From: Ichthyophis bannanicus
Lineage: Eukaryota; Chordata; Amphibia; Gymnophiona; Ichthyophiidae
Direction of reading: 5' to 3'
Length of the DNA: 64,000 nt
Assembly (NCBI GenBank): GCA_033557465.1
Contig: CM066033.1
Location: 387,445,289 to 387,509,288, forward strand
The notes beneath the pieces were generated by a model, which saw nothing but the letters and a program-made list of their open reading frames with translations, was not told where the DNA came from and searched no databases. Positions within the stretch are counted from its first letter, which is position 1. Each line of letters starts with the position of its first letter. Made by a program: the position numbers and the translations under genes. Positions 21,481 through 32,445 of the stretch are shown in pieces.

Positions 21481-21692
21481 AATCCTGTTATGTATACTTG
21501 TAAATACTCTTGTAAATACTCTTGTAAATAGTTGCAGTAATGACGTCCCATGTTTTATCCAAGTTCTCTGACCTTGTTCTCTGTAAAACCTAACAGTTTG
21601 TTGTTATGGTATGTTGTTATATTGTGAACCGCGCTGATTCTGAATAGAGCGGTATATAAGAGCCTGTAATAAATAAATAAATAAATAAATAT
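21481..21692 (+). mobile_element. L2-like LINE 3' end
   Basis: A solo 3' UTR: TATTGTGAACCGCGCTGATT, then GCGGTATATAAGAGCC, and an (AATA)n tail at 21668-21690. It has the same architecture as 13985-14206, in the opposite orientation. The three TTGTAAATACTC-like units at 21498-21528 are a short internal repeat. Confidence 0.75.
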
Positions 21693-22235
21693 ATCATCTT
21701 GGTTTATCTGGCTGTTGCAGATGATACAAAATGCTGCGGTTCAGGTTATTTTTAATTTATGGAAGATGGACCACATTTCTGGGAATTATCAAGAGCTGCA
21801 CTGGTTGAGATTAATGACCACATTTTATTTAAATATTGTACGGTCCACAGTTCCATTGAAAAATCAGCATGCAAAGATCAATCATTTTTGCTTCATCAGT
21901 ATGCACCTAATCATTACTTTGTGGTTGAGCCAGATGGGGCTTCTGATTTCCCTTCTGTGTGCTTGGCTCAGGATGCACTTGAGCACAGACTTTTTCACTT
22001 ATCAGTCCATCTAGCTGGAACACAATACCTTTGTTTCTTCGCTATTAATCACCTGATGTTTTGGAAATTATTGAAAGTTTATCTGATGGCATGATAGTTG
22101 ATCATTTTTTTTAGATTGTTGGTCTATTTGTACCTGCTTTTGGTGTTTTTGTATTTATATTTTAATGCTTTGTTAGTATGTTGTACCCCATCTAGCAAGT
22201 GTTTAATAGGAGATACATGTAATAAATGAAAATAA
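21693..22235 (+). mobile_element. Old L2/CR1-type LINE C-terminal and 3' UTR fragment
   Basis: The frame at 21715-22014 begins MQMIQNAAVQVI and reaches a LHWLR-like block, as in LINE ORF2 C-termini (QNAAARLI ... LHWLPI). The frame is then lost. The 3' end (ATGTAATAAATGAAAATAAAATG) lies near 22205-22235. This is an older copy from a different subfamily than 19832-20395. Confidence 0.65.
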
Positions 22236-23046
22236 AATGAAAAATGAACATTTACATCTGCTCCCGAGCAGCTGTAAACATCCACAGCAGCTTCATTTTA
22301 GCTGTAACTTATACTGCTTTTCTGGGGCAATTTCATAAAGACATATAGGCACCTTTTTCGCTTTCACAATCTAGGAGAGGATAAAATATTACCATCATGG
22401 TGTCCAATATTAATCTGAAAAACTAACCCACAAAAAAGTAAAAAAAGACCTTCTTATAAAAAAATACTATAGTTTGAGACACTTTACTGAAACAGATGAA
22501 AAATACAAATATTTTATTGTGCTGATTCAACAGGACTTGAAGTTCTTCGCTGGTATAAAACAAAGCTGGACAGCTGGGAGGATCAAGATGGTGTCCTAAG
22601 GGAGGTGTTTGTGGCTGAACTCCACACAATCTCTAAGAATTAGCTACCAGAGCTTTTCCTCTTCCTCGTTATCACAGCAGGGGAAAGGAAAGAACCAGGT
22701 TTACCTCTCTGAGCCTGAAGGTGCAGGCACCACTTGATATATACGAAATCATCTCTCATCTGCAAGAGCAGTCCCCCCCCCCCTGGAAGTGTTTCTTCTG
22801 GTGGTTGGACATACTATGCAGGGAGGATCAAATACCTGAAGAGGTAGCAACTTTAATGAGGGGCTCCAGTTAGCATCTTCATCTCCCCTGGAACAGGGAC
22901 TGGCAGAGTGTTCAACAGCTAAAAGGTACTGACCTGAGTCATCAGGATGTAAAAGAAATGGTGACTTGCAGAAGGCAAAAGGCTTGTAAGGCCTGCTACA
23001 TTAACTTTGGCAACTCTATGGAACACTATCTAGTATTTGGACTCTT

Positions 23047-23200
23047 ACATACATAGTAACATAATATGTGACGGCAGATAAAGACCAGTATGGTCCATCT
23101 AGTCTTCCCAGTAAGGTGGTTAGGGTGGTTGTAACTGTCATTCCCATGCAAGTCACTCCCCCCCTCTCTTCATTCAAGAAAGAAATGTAAAAGCTTTCTG
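23047..23200 (-). mobile_element. CR1-like LINE 3' tail
   Basis: ACGGCAGATAAAGACCAGTA and TGGTCCATCTAGTCTTCCC match the complement of the tail of the CR1 element at 12530-12580 (GACAGAAAAAGACC, then GGCCTATCTAGTCTGTCC). It is therefore the extreme 3' end of a related, strongly 5'-truncated LINE on the minus strand. Confidence 0.65.
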
Positions 23201-23282
23201 ACAGTGTGGACACTTTCTAATGTGTTAGACAATCAAAAGCTAGCAATGGAGCAACAAGAAGGGAAAGCGGATGCACAACTGA

Positions 23283-23770
23283 GTGAATGCAGAACTTAAA
23301 AAAAGCTCAAACCAAAGACTGAAGTATCTGAAAGATCACTGTAGGAAAAACAATTTGAGGTTGGTGAACTTCTCTAAGTCCCCTCCAGTGTCCCTGATAC
23401 ATATGGCTTGGAGATGTATGGTGGAGATATTAAAACTACCAACTGAAAATTTGCCTATTATCTAACCCTGCCTTCAGGAGAACATGATCCCTCAAGGAAT
23501 TCAGAAGGGATCAATGGATCAGATGGGCTTTTGGAGAGCTTGTTGATATGATCACTGGAAGAACATCTTTCCTTGTGTCCTTTGTGCAGAAACATAACCG
23601 GAACACACTGCGTAGACTTTAGTTTCAACTTATTAATTAGATGTTTCCAGGGTCCTCAATTCGCATATTTCCCAATCTGTCTTGAATTACTTAGGACCAA
23701 TGCAATGAGTTCTTCACCCTGCAAACAGAGCCATGGCCCTGGAAGTTAGTTATATATTGAGATTTCATTG
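23283..23770 (+). pseudogene. L1-type ORF1 pseudogene (old copy)
   Basis: A 60-codon ORF (23283-23465) ends a coiled coil and starts the RRM-like part (LKDHCRKNNLRLVNFSKSP), as in L1 ORF1 proteins (RNNLRIxGxPE). Further on, in other frames, come LVTFVQKHN-like and FPGSSIRIFPNLS-like blocks of the C-terminal domain. These match LVSFISELDKDKILRAYF and QSIQIFPDVSRTTQ of the element at 45498-45896. Several frameshifts and stops are present. Confidence 0.6.
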
Positions 23771-24484
23771 TCAAAATGATTTGTTTCTCTTGATGTGTTT
23801 TTTTTAAGCTTGGACCCTAAACTCCTCATGGATTTTCTTATTGCTAAAAAAGAGCTCAAAATTCTGATATTGAATGCTCCTGGAGTGTAGCGCATATCCT
23901 GCTGTCTATGTGTTTGTGACCAACTCCCAGTATTTAATTAAATTTTTATTTTCCTTTCTTAGTTTATGTTAGTGTATATGGTGCTCTAAGAGAGATTATA
24001 ATATTTTCTTTTATCTATTTTTTATTCCAATTATGTTTTGTCCTTATTGCTGTATCATTCAAGTGTTTAAGTGTAAATATTTAAAATTCAATAAAAGAAA
24101 ATACTGTTGCATTAATCAACACTGCAAATATCCAGAAGATGTGCAAAACATCAAATGACCAGTAAAATTATGCCTGCAGTCTTAAATACTAAAGTCTAGC
24201 AAAAACATATAATAAAAATGTAAAAAAGAGTCAGCTCTGCATTACTCACACTCTATAAAAGGAATTAAACATTCATCATTTAACCCATTCAAAAGAATAT
24301 CTTTTTTGAAAGCTGTATATTTTATTTCAATTAACTTAAAAAATTCTAAACCAAAATCATAACTAAAGCATTGCAATCATAAGCGCTTATGTATAGGACT
24401 ACAATAAAGATAAACAATAAGGCAAAACACATGACCAGGCTAATGTTTCGGTTATTTGCCTATCTCAGGGAAAATTCTTCATTT

Positions 24485-25058
24485 CATTTAATTTTATTTA
24501 TTAAAAATTTATATACCATCATGCGGCCACAAGTCAATCACAGTACTTTACAAAATTAAAGCAGAATATGCTAACTACCAGAGCCAGGCCATTAAAGCTC
24601 AAATTCTGCTATTCTTAAAGCAGGCATTGCTATCCCACAACATATACAAAACTTACAGACTTACTAAAGACCAGGTCTTGAAATGGCTGTTGCCACTACA
24701 CATCTTAAAAACTTACTGGATAAAGTAAGGTTTTAATTTGCTCCAGAAATGTCAACAAGTTCTTCTCTAAACATATTTCATCTGGTAACTTATTCCAAAT
24801 TTTGGGAGCTGACACTGAAAAGGCCCTGGCTCTCCACTCGACCAACTGCACAATGCCACATGAAGGAATGGTTAAAAGGTGACCTTAAGCAGACTGTAAC
24901 AGTCCACTAGGAGCATAGTGCTGTAAACAATTAGCTGGTACCTTAGGCTGCTGAAAATTCAAGGCTTTAAAGATTAAAACCAGACATTTAAACTTTATTC
25001 TCTCTCTTATATAGGTAGTGGACAAGCCCATGTATACAGCGTTACGACAGTCAATATG
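24485..25058 (-). mobile_element. L2-like LINE, ORF2 C-terminus and 3' UTR
   Basis: On the minus strand, 24700-25050 encodes a LINE ORF2 C-terminus in two frames: 24885-25181 reads RIKFKCLVLIFKALNFQQPKVP (compare RIVYKTLVLIFK), and downstream reads RARAFSVSAPKIWNKLPDE. The 3' UTR ends near 24490 with GGTATATAAATTTTTAATAAATAAAA. A SINE at 25059-25275 interrupts the element, which continues a short way beyond 25285. Confidence 0.75.
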
Positions 25059-25275
25059 ATTTTTGTTTGTTTTTTTAAGGTCCATCAAGTCAATGTTGAC
25101 TCCTGGTGATGCAGCTGCCCCTGGGTTTTCTTGGCAAGGTATGATCAGAAGTAGATTGCCAGGCCTTTTCTTCAGAGGCAAGGGAGGGGTAAAGGCAAGG
25201 AGTGCCAGCGGGAATCAAACCCCGATCTCCAGGGTGTTAGGCTGTTGCTCTAACCACTAGGCTACTCCTCCACTA
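25059..25275 (-). mobile_element. tRNA-derived SINE
   Basis: On the minus strand the head starts TAGTGGAGGAGTAGCCTAG, with an A box TAGCCTAGTGGTTAGAGC (plus-strand 25247-25264) and a B box GGTTTGATTCC (25211-25221), as in tRNA-derived RNA polymerase III promoters. The body ends in an A-rich tail at 25059-25077. It is flanked by GTCAATATG (25050-25058) and GCCAATATG (25276-25284), a 9-bp duplication with one mismatch. It lies inside an L2-like LINE. Confidence 0.85.
25247..25264 (-). promoter_or_regulatory. RNA polymerase III A box of the SINE
   Basis: Plus strand GCTCTAACCACTAGGCTA, the complement of the tRNA-like A box. With the B box at 25211-25221 the spacing is about 25 bases, close to tRNA genes. 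Confidence 0.7.
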
Positions 25276-25305
25276 GCCAATATGTTAAGGACAGCATAAT
25301 GGTAC

Positions 25306-25805
25306 ACAAAACTATTTCTTGACTCCAACGTGCAACAGGCTCTTTAATATTCATAATCCTCACAGAGCATTTGAATCATTTTTTACATTGCATGTTCATA
25401 ATAAATATATATGGGGAACCATCAATCCAGAAAATAGACCGTGTTTGAAGCAATGAGCTTGCTGCAGTTACAAATGATTCTCTGAAGCAGAGAGCTATTA
25501 AGATGTATACCTCTCAAAACAAGATTCAGTTTGACACAATTTCAAACTGAAAAATTTTTAGATACGTTTTAGTGAATTGTAATAGACGTGTTCGTTAGCA
25601 GAGACTTTTGGGACCAATGATGAGACTTATAGCATAAAGAATGAGAATCTATGAAATACAGATTATTTCCCAGACTGATGATGCCTCACATATATATATT
25701 TTTTATTATGAATATGCAGTGTAAAAAATGTTTCAAATGCTGTGTGAGGATTATGAATATAAAGAGCCTGTTGCACTTTAGAATTGAGCAATATTTTTAT
25801 GTTTG
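25306..25805. repeat. Large inverted repeat (arms about 100-120 bp)
   Basis: The left arm (about 25306-25410, with GTGCAACAGGCTCTTTAATA) pairs with the right arm (about 25690-25805, with TATAAAGAGCCTGTTGCACT), at roughly 85-90% identity. The loop of ~270 bases holds no ORF. It could be a palindromic MITE or a foldback element; I see no clear target duplication. Confidence 0.7.
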
Positions 25806-26155
25806 ATAAACTCTGGTGCCAGAACATTGTATGAGTAATGGCACACAAAGCCTGCATACTGATGTAAGGATTAAGTTCTTCACTGGTTGAAAAAAAATTG
25901 TTTTGTAGAAAAGTATTTTTCCAACACGGAATTCTTGCAAATGGCCAAATAGGTCACAGCTTCAACACACCCTAGAAATAGAGCTTTTACCATGGCATTT
26001 TTTGTTTTATATTTTTGAGTCAATGAACACTGCAACACTGCATATACACCCAAAATATTTCTCTGTCCATTTCTTGGCTTTGCTCTTTGTGTTCTTGTGC
26101 TTTAATCTTTCATTGATCCCTGTGGGGGCATGTTTATTAAGCCCCGTGCTGGTAA
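25806..26155. other. Stretch without recognisable gene
   Basis: AT-rich sequence to the left of DIRS-5. The last ~30 bases (CATGTTTATTAAGCCCCGTG) resemble the left flank of DIRS-6 (near 32120-32176). Both copies may have entered members of the same older dispersed repeat. Confidence 0.4.
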
Positions 26156-26345
26156 AGCGTAGTTAATCACCTGTAACAGGTGTTCTCCAGGGACAGCAGG
26201 AATCAGTCCTCACGTATGGGTGACGTTGCCACCGACGGAGCCCTTGCGGAAGCATCCCCCCAGCTTTCAAAGAAACCCTTTGGGAGATGCTACTACCCAT
26301 GCGTGGTCCCCTTCCCGCCCAAGGGTGCCATCTTGCTCAGTCAGA
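26156..26345. repeat. Left ITR of DIRS-5
   Basis: It starts AGCGTAGTTAATCACCTG. The inner end, GGGTGCCATCTTGCTCAGTC, is the complement of the start of the right ITR. Confidence 0.85.
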
Positions 26346-26406
26346 TGACATAATTAAAAGACGGCAAAAGTAAAAGATGGTAAAGGAGCAGCTCCAAGGG
26401 AAGGAG

Positions 26407-26450
26407 GAACAAGCAGGAAGTCAGTCCTCACATATAGGACTCCCCAGCTA
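26407..26450. other. Remnant of the ICR of DIRS-5
   Basis: AACAAGCAGGAAGTCAGTCC and the following CACATATAGGACTCCCC are the complement of the right end only. The upstream half is missing compared with DIRS-6 and DIRS-7. Confidence 0.8.
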
Positions 26451-26589
26451 GAGGCTACCAAAAGCCCATTAACAAAAATAGGGGCTCCCTCACGAGGAGC
26501 TTCAAGCAGCAGCAAATGAGTCCGTGTATACAGACCACAGTGTCTGATGAACCAGCACTCCGGTAGCCTGAACACCGAAGGGTAGGAGA

Positions 26590-27720
26590 TGCCTAGACCC
26601 CCAAAAGGTTACGGAACACAGCCTAGCCGAAGGCACTGTCATGTCGAGACTCTCTTTCCAGGAAGTAATAGGCTGCGAAGGTATGGACTGAAGATCAGGT
26701 GGCGGCCCAGCAGATGTCCACCATCGGGACAGAGCGCAAGTTTGCCACCGAGGCTGAGAAGGCTCTGACACGGTGTGCCGTGACGCAAACTTCCAGCGGG
26801 AGCCTTGCCTGCTCGTAAACGAGGGCAATACAGTCTGCCACCCATGTGGACAGCGTATGCTTGGTCATCACCTTCACCAGCCTACTGGGGTTGTAGGAGA
26901 TGAAAAGCTGAGCAGCTTTGCGGTGGCCCTGAGTGCATTGGATGCAGAAGGACAAAGCCCTCTTATAATCCAAGGTGTGAAGGACTGCCTTCGCCCGACT
27001 GGAGTGAGGTCTTGGAAAGAAGGTGGGGAGCACCATTTCCTGGTTGAGATGGAAGGGCTACACTAACTTAGGCAGGAATTTGGGGTGCATGCTAAGCACC
27101 ACTCTGTTCTTGTAGAGCCTGGTATAAGGCGCCTCAGCCACTAGGGCCTGAAGCTTGCTAACTCTGCGAGCAGAGGTGAGCGCAACCAGGAAAACCACCT
27201 TCCAGGAGAGGTAGCAAAAGTGGCAGGTAGCCAGAGATTCAAAGGGTGGGCGAGTGAGCTGCCCCAACACCATATTGAGGTCCAATTCAGTTGCCAGAGG
27301 GCAAACCGGGGGCTTCCATAAGAGCAGGCCCCAAAGAAAACGGGTTACCAAGGGATGAATCAAGAGGGACTTTCCATCCACCGGATGGTGATGTGACACC
27401 AGGGCACTAAGGTGCACTCAGACGGAGTTAGACTTGAGCTCGGACAGAGAAGTGGAGAAGGTACTGTAACACTAGACCCATCGAGCAGGAAAATGGTGCG
27501 CCGAACATGGGGCTGACCTTAACAGAGAACCTGCGCCATTTGAGGGTATAAGCCTTCCTACTAGAGGCCTTGCGAGAGGCCAGCAGAATGTCTTCCACCG
27601 CAAACAAAAGGTTGAAAGGGGCCAGAATCACCATCTCAGCAGCCACACTGTCAGCGACAGGGACCCCCAGGTTGGAGTGCGGGAGAGAGCCCCCTCCTGA
27701 GAAAGGAGTCCCGGGACGGT
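26590..27720 (-). pseudogene. Tyrosine recombinase pseudogene of DIRS-5
   Basis: Pieces in several frames: 27428-27646 (SSRKAYTLKWRRFSV), 27058-27417 (LTSARRVSKLQALVAEAPYTR) and 26695-27036 (TAHRVRAFSASVANL, ending in an early stop after CWAAT). The arginine box reads R-V-S-K-L, where all other copies have a glutamate (S-E-L). The catalytic tyrosine region, near 26640, is out of frame. Confidence 0.85.
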
Positions 27721-29460
27721 CCCCAAGAGATGGGGGTCTCCACCATCAACTGTAGAAGCAGTGGAAACCATGGTTGCCTGGTCCACTGAGGCGCTATCAG
27801 GATGAGCAAGGCCCTGACACGGAGGGTCCTGAACAATGTCTTGGTGATCAGCAGTATAGGAGGGAAAGCGTAGATGAGGCCTTCCGACCATGAGACCAGG
27901 AACCCGTCCGCTGCCACCCTGGAGGGGTGGGCCTGCCGGAAGCAGAAGCAGGGCAACTGAACGTTGCCCGTGCTGGCGAACAGGTACATCACGGGTTCCC
28001 CCCAGAGCCAGAAAAGCTGACTGGCTACCCTGGAGTCCAGCTGCCACTCGTGCGGCAGGAGAACTCTGATGAGCCTGTCGGCCAGCAAGTTGTCCTGGCC
28101 TGGCAGGTACATTGCCTGCAGGAAGATACCCTGTTGGACTGCGTACGAGCAGAGGAACAGTGCCTTCCTGTTTGTTCATGTAGAACATCGCCACCTGGTT
28201 GTCCATCTGGACCAGCACCGGCTGGTGACACAGGTGGTGACAGAAGACCCTCAGGGCTAGGTGTATGGCTCGGAGCTCCAGGAGGTTGATCTGCTGGGTG
28301 CTCTCTTCTGGTGAACAGTTGCCCTGGGTGCGGAGATCTCCACAGTGAGCTCCCCAGCTGAGCAGGGAGGCATCTGTGGTGAGGACCCTTGAGGGGTTTG
28401 GGAACTGAAAAGGCACGCCTGCCTTGAGATGCTGGGGAGACTGCCACCAGATCAGAGAATCCGCCAGTTGATGAGTCACAGAAACTCTGTCTTGGAGTCA
28501 GTCTGTGACCTGAGACCACTGGTCCTGGAGACACCACTGCGCCGCCCTCATGGGGTGACGTGGACCGTCGAGGCCATGTGCCCAAGGCGGCACAGAAGAA
28601 GATGAGCAAGCACCGACGGACGGTACTGTACACCCCGAGCCAGAGTCCTGAGACTATTGGCTCAGTCTCTAGGCAAGAAAGCCTTCAACTGGACAGTGTC
28701 GATCTTGCCCCAATGAACTCCAGACACTGTGTCGGGATGAGGTGAGACTTGGGGTAGTATATGACAAACCCCAAATGTTGCAGAACCTGGATTGTGCGTG
28801 CGGTGCCCTACTGCACCTCCAAGGCTGTCTCTCCCTTAATGAGCCAGTTGTCCAGGCAGGGAAAGACAAAGACCCCCTGGAGCCGGAGGAAGGCGGCTAT
28901 GACTGCCAGGCATTTTGTGAAAACTATTGGGGCAGAGGTTAGGCCAAAGGGGAGTACCCTGTACTGAAAATGCCTGCCCCCCCCTACGAACCGCAGGTAC
29001 TGCCTGTGGTTGGGGTGGATGAGGATGTAGGTATAAGCATCCTTGAGGTCTAAGGACCATAGCCAGTCTCCTTGCTGGAGGAAGGGCAGCAATGTTCCAA
29101 GGGAAAGCATCTTGAACTTCTCCCTCACCAGGAATTTGTTGAGGTTGTGCAGGTCAAGAATGGGCCTTAGGCCCCCTGTCCTTTTTGGCACGAGGAAGTA
29201 CCTGGAGTAGAACCCCTTGCCCTTGAGATGGTGGAGCACCAGTTCCACTGCTTTGTCCTTGAGAAGACCTGCCAACTCCTTCAGAAGAAGGTCCCAGTGG
29301 AGGGGAGACTTGAGGCACTCTCCCGGGAAATAAGGGGGAGGAGGGTAACCCTCCCTGACTACCCAAAGTGCCCAGGAATCAGTGGTGATGGACACCCACC
29401 TCTAGGCATAGAGGGCCAGACCTCCCCCTGTGAGCTGCTGATCTCCTTGGGTGGATAGGT
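27650..29460 (-). pseudogene. RT/RNase H pseudogene of DIRS-5 with mutated catalytic box
   Basis: 28808-29395 holds the RT domain in one frame (GFYSRYFLVPKRTGG, SLDLKDAYTYI, LPFGLTSAPIVF), but the catalytic motif reads CLDN instead of YLDD. The second aspartate, essential in all active RTs, is lost. RNase H lies at 28025-28479 in two frames (VLTTDASLLSWGAH, VQMDNQVAMFYMNKQ). The C-terminal methyltransferase-like tail (YAFPPILLITKTLF) lies at 27651-28112. Confidence 0.88.
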
Positions 29461-29473
29461 TATGCTCAAGGAG

Positions 29474-31425
29474 TCAAAAGCCCTGGTTGGGCTGGAGCCG
29501 GTGCCTGTGGTTTTGGATCCTTCTGCTTATGCAGACAATGCCCATGTCCCTTGGCCTGCTGACCCTGTTGGGGAGATGGGGAGGCCTGATAAAGCAGGTA
29601 GCTTTGGTAGCAGCTCCCTTCCTCGGGTAAAATAACTTTTTACCTGAGCTCTTCCGTTGGGGAGGGGCAGCGGTCTTTTTGGAGAGCCTGGTCCTCGTCA
29701 TGAACTCTGTCTCCAGCTCGGCAGCCTCATCAGTCATGGGTTTGCCAAAGAGATTCTCTCCTTGGCAGGGGACATCGACCAATTTGTCCTGAACCCACTG
29801 CTCGAGATCGGACTGTAGTCAAGACTGGCAGCGTGCACAGATGCCAGCAGCCGCCGACTCAAACCCGTCATAGGCTGCTCGAGACATAAATTTGGAGCAT
29901 TCACGGACTGCTTTGGCCAGGTTCTTGAACCGCTGCAAGGATTCCTCGGAGAGACCAGCTGAGAACCTGGCGAGTTCCTTTGCCAGGTCTCTCAGGTACA
30001 TGCCCATGTACAGCTGATAGGCCTGGATGCGGCCGATGGAGCATTGAGCCCTTGTAGCACTTTCTGCCAAGGGCGTCCAAGGTGCAGGCCTCCCTGCCGG
30101 GGGACACAGAGGAATGTGTCTTCTGGTTGTTCAGCCAACGCATGGCCGACTCTACCATCATGGAGTTATGCGGCAGATGTGACTTTTGGAAACCCAGATT
30201 CCAGCGGACTCGATACATTGAGTCGAGCCATTTGCTCATCACCTGCACCGAAGCCAGTGTCTCCCACATTCAGAGCATCAGCCATTCCAGGATGGGAGGG
30301 ATAGGCACCGTGAGCGATTCTCATGGAGAGGCCTCATACTAGAGGATTTCCAACTCATCCGCCCGAGGGTCCTCGTCAGACTCAGTCGGGAATGCCAGGG
30401 CCTTAAAAATGTCCTTGACAAAATCAAGGACGCCCATATCCTCAGGTGGGGACCGCCGTTGAGGCCCCGAGAAAGGAGAGTTAGATGGGATATCACGGTG
30501 GCGACAGGTATTGGGGGATGACTCACCCTCCATCTCCCACTCGGAGTAGTCTGTCTAGGAGGGCTGCTCCACGGGCCTCGGAGCCCTCGATGCCCTGCGG
30601 CTGGTGCCCAGCAAACGTGCCAGGGATGACCACGGTCCTGTCGAGTAGGACTCGGTTCATGAACTCAGCTGAGGATCAACTCGAGGCCGAAGGACCTCGA
30701 GGATTGGCTCAGCCTCCGGGAACATCTTGGACGTCGAAGGCCCGGTGGTTGGGGCGGATGAACCGGTCGTGCCAGACAACAGCACCCGCTGCTGGTCCAT
30801 GAATGCAGACAAACTGTGCTCCAGGGACGCCATTCTGGACTCCACACCAGAAGGCTCTGCAGCCTTCGGCACGGGCACCGAGAGACTTGGGCCTGACGTC
30901 GGCTCCCCCGAAGGAGTATCCTCAGTAAGGATAGTGTCTGGGAACAGAGGACAGTCCGCGGTCAGATCCTTCTGGGGGACCTTCGCAGGCTGCTCATTCT
31001 GACACCTCGGACGAACGTCTCGGACTACGAGACCAGGCAGCACCCGGCCGGTTGGAACCGTCCAAGGATGCCGCCTTCAAGGGTTTCTTCTTCTTCCTGG
31101 GTTCCCTCAAGGGAGACCCCCTTTCTAAGGACCCACAGCAAGGCTCGGGTTCGGAAGGCTCTGGCCAAGATGTCGGGGCCTCAGACGAGGCCCTGGTCTT
31201 CGGAGGCACCGGGGACTCGGGAGGGGGAAAAAAACACAAAAAAACACAAAAACGTATCATGTTGCTGCTGGCGGCTCTTGACGGCCTTACTGGACATCCT
31301 CTTGCAGAGACTGCAGGCTGCCGGGCCATGGTCTGGCTCAAGGCAGCCAAGACAGCAGTTGTGTGTGTCGGTCAAAGACATAATTTTAGAGCACTGATCA
31401 CGCTTCTTAAAGCCACTGGTAACCA
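29474..31425 (-). pseudogene. gag pseudogene of DIRS-5
   Basis: The N-terminal cluster (about 31290-31425) has lost its first cysteine (KKRDQC for KKCDRC) but keeps CCLGCLEPDH and CSLCKRM. Further blocks are 30657-31043 (Ser/Pro-rich middle), 29819-30070 (LYMGMYLRDLAKELARFSAG, SRAAYDGFES) and 29474-29782 (VDVPCQGENLFGKPM). At least four frameshifts or stops are present. Confidence 0.8.
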
Positions 31426-31678
31426 TGGGGGAAAAAGTACCCCTGCGAGGTCGAAGACTCTCCGGGCTGCCAGTGGGAGAAAAAGGCGCAAAGACGCCAG
31501 GAAAAGAAAAGAACGAAAAATAGTAAAATAGACCGAACACGACGCAGAGGCAACGAGATCGGTAGGCGGGGAGAGTATTGGTGCAATACTGGAGGCGAGT
31601 ATGAAACTTGAAGAGAAAAATCAACTTTTTCCGGGGACAAGCCAGACAAACGTCTGAAGGGCTCAGCGGAAAAAAGAA

Positions 31679-31842
31679 GACTGAGCAAGATGGCACCCTT
31701 GGGCGGGAAGGGGACCACCCATGCGTCGTGGCATCTCCCCCAAGGGCTTTCTTTGAAAGCTGTGGGGATACTTCTGCAAGGGCTCCATCGGTGCCGACAT
31801 CATCCATATGTGAAGACTGACTTGCTGCTTTTTCCCGGAGAA
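31679..31842. repeat. Right ITR of DIRS-5
   Basis: Inverse complement of the inner left ITR. AAGATGGCACCC and GGGCGGG are kept, but the NRF-1-like site is decayed to CCCATGCGTCG. Confidence 0.85.
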
Positions 31843-32176
31843 CATGTATATGGGCCATGTTTCTAGGGCAGGGCTTCACAGTGCAGAGGGGTGGGTAAAG
31901 ACATCCCCCTGCGGTTACCACACTTCACTGTGGTAAAACCGCTGTAAGAGCAACACACACCATGCATCAAGGTGATGTTTGTTGCACCTACGGTACCTTT
32001 GTGGAGTACAGGTAGCACAGACTTCAAACACCCATAACTAGCAGCGCTGCAGCAGGAACGCTCCCATCCTGCCCAGACGTGCACTGTAAGTGTAGTGTAG
32101 GGCTCCCTGCTACTTTTTAATAAAGCACTGATACTGTGTGCTGACCCCGCACTAAGTGGGTAGCATGCGTTAGTAA
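31843..32176. other. Spacer between DIRS-5 and DIRS-6
   Basis: About 330 bases without a gene. A short hairpin (GCGGTTACCACACTTCACTG, then TGGTAAAACCGC) lies at 31912-31944. The end resembles the left flank of DIRS-5. Confidence 0.5.
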
Positions 32177-32365
32177 AGCATAGTTACTCACCTGTAACAG
32201 GTGTTCTCCAGGGACAGCAGGAATCAGTCCTCATTTATGGCTGACATCGGTACCAACGGAGCCTGTGTAGAGCAATTCCCCAGCTTTCAAAGAAAGCCTT
32301 TGGGATTGCTACCACACATGCATGGTCCTCTTCCCGCCCAAGGGTGCCATCTTGCTCAGTCAGGT
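32177..32365. repeat. Left ITR of DIRS-6
   Basis: It starts AGCATAGTTACTCACCTG. The inner end is GGGTGCCATCTTGCTCAGTC. It is inverted relative to 43422-43581, 11 kb away because of the nested copy. Confidence 0.88.
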
Positions 32366-32445
32366 CCCTTAGCTCGAGTCCTACCAAGCCAATGGCAAGG
32401 GAAGGACAAAAAATACAGCAACTCATCAGGGGAGGTGGGAGGGTA

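Larger units (their letters stand above)
22640..24110 (+). mobile_element. Old L1-like element with ORF1 only (second copy)
   Basis: The region from 23283 to about 23770 encodes a decayed L1-type ORF1 protein, and 23770-24110 is a 3' UTR ending ATTCAATAAAAGAAAATAC. The segment just after the ORF (GACCCTAAACTCCTCATGGATTTTC) aligns with that of the better element at 45885-45905 (GATCCTAACATTTAATGGAATTTC). No ORF2 lies between ORF1 and the 3' end. The 5' boundary is uncertain. A LINE 3' tail is inserted at 23047-23200. Confidence 0.6.
26156..31842 (-). mobile_element. DIRS-5: family II DIRS retrotransposon, ICR half deleted
   Basis: It has a left ITR 26156-26345, YR, RT/RH and gag remnants, and a right ITR 31679-31842. 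The ICR keeps only its second half (26407-26450). About 75 bases present in DIRS-7 (36325-36395) are missing, including all of the complement of the left end and the predicted circle junction. All genes are broken, and the RT catalytic box is mutated. It is an old copy that cannot replicate by the normal DIRS route. Confidence 0.92.

Noticed and set aside
31912..31944. Short hairpin as a terminator or small RNA
   Set aside because: A single imperfect 12-bp stem in a vertebrate spacer is not evidence for function.
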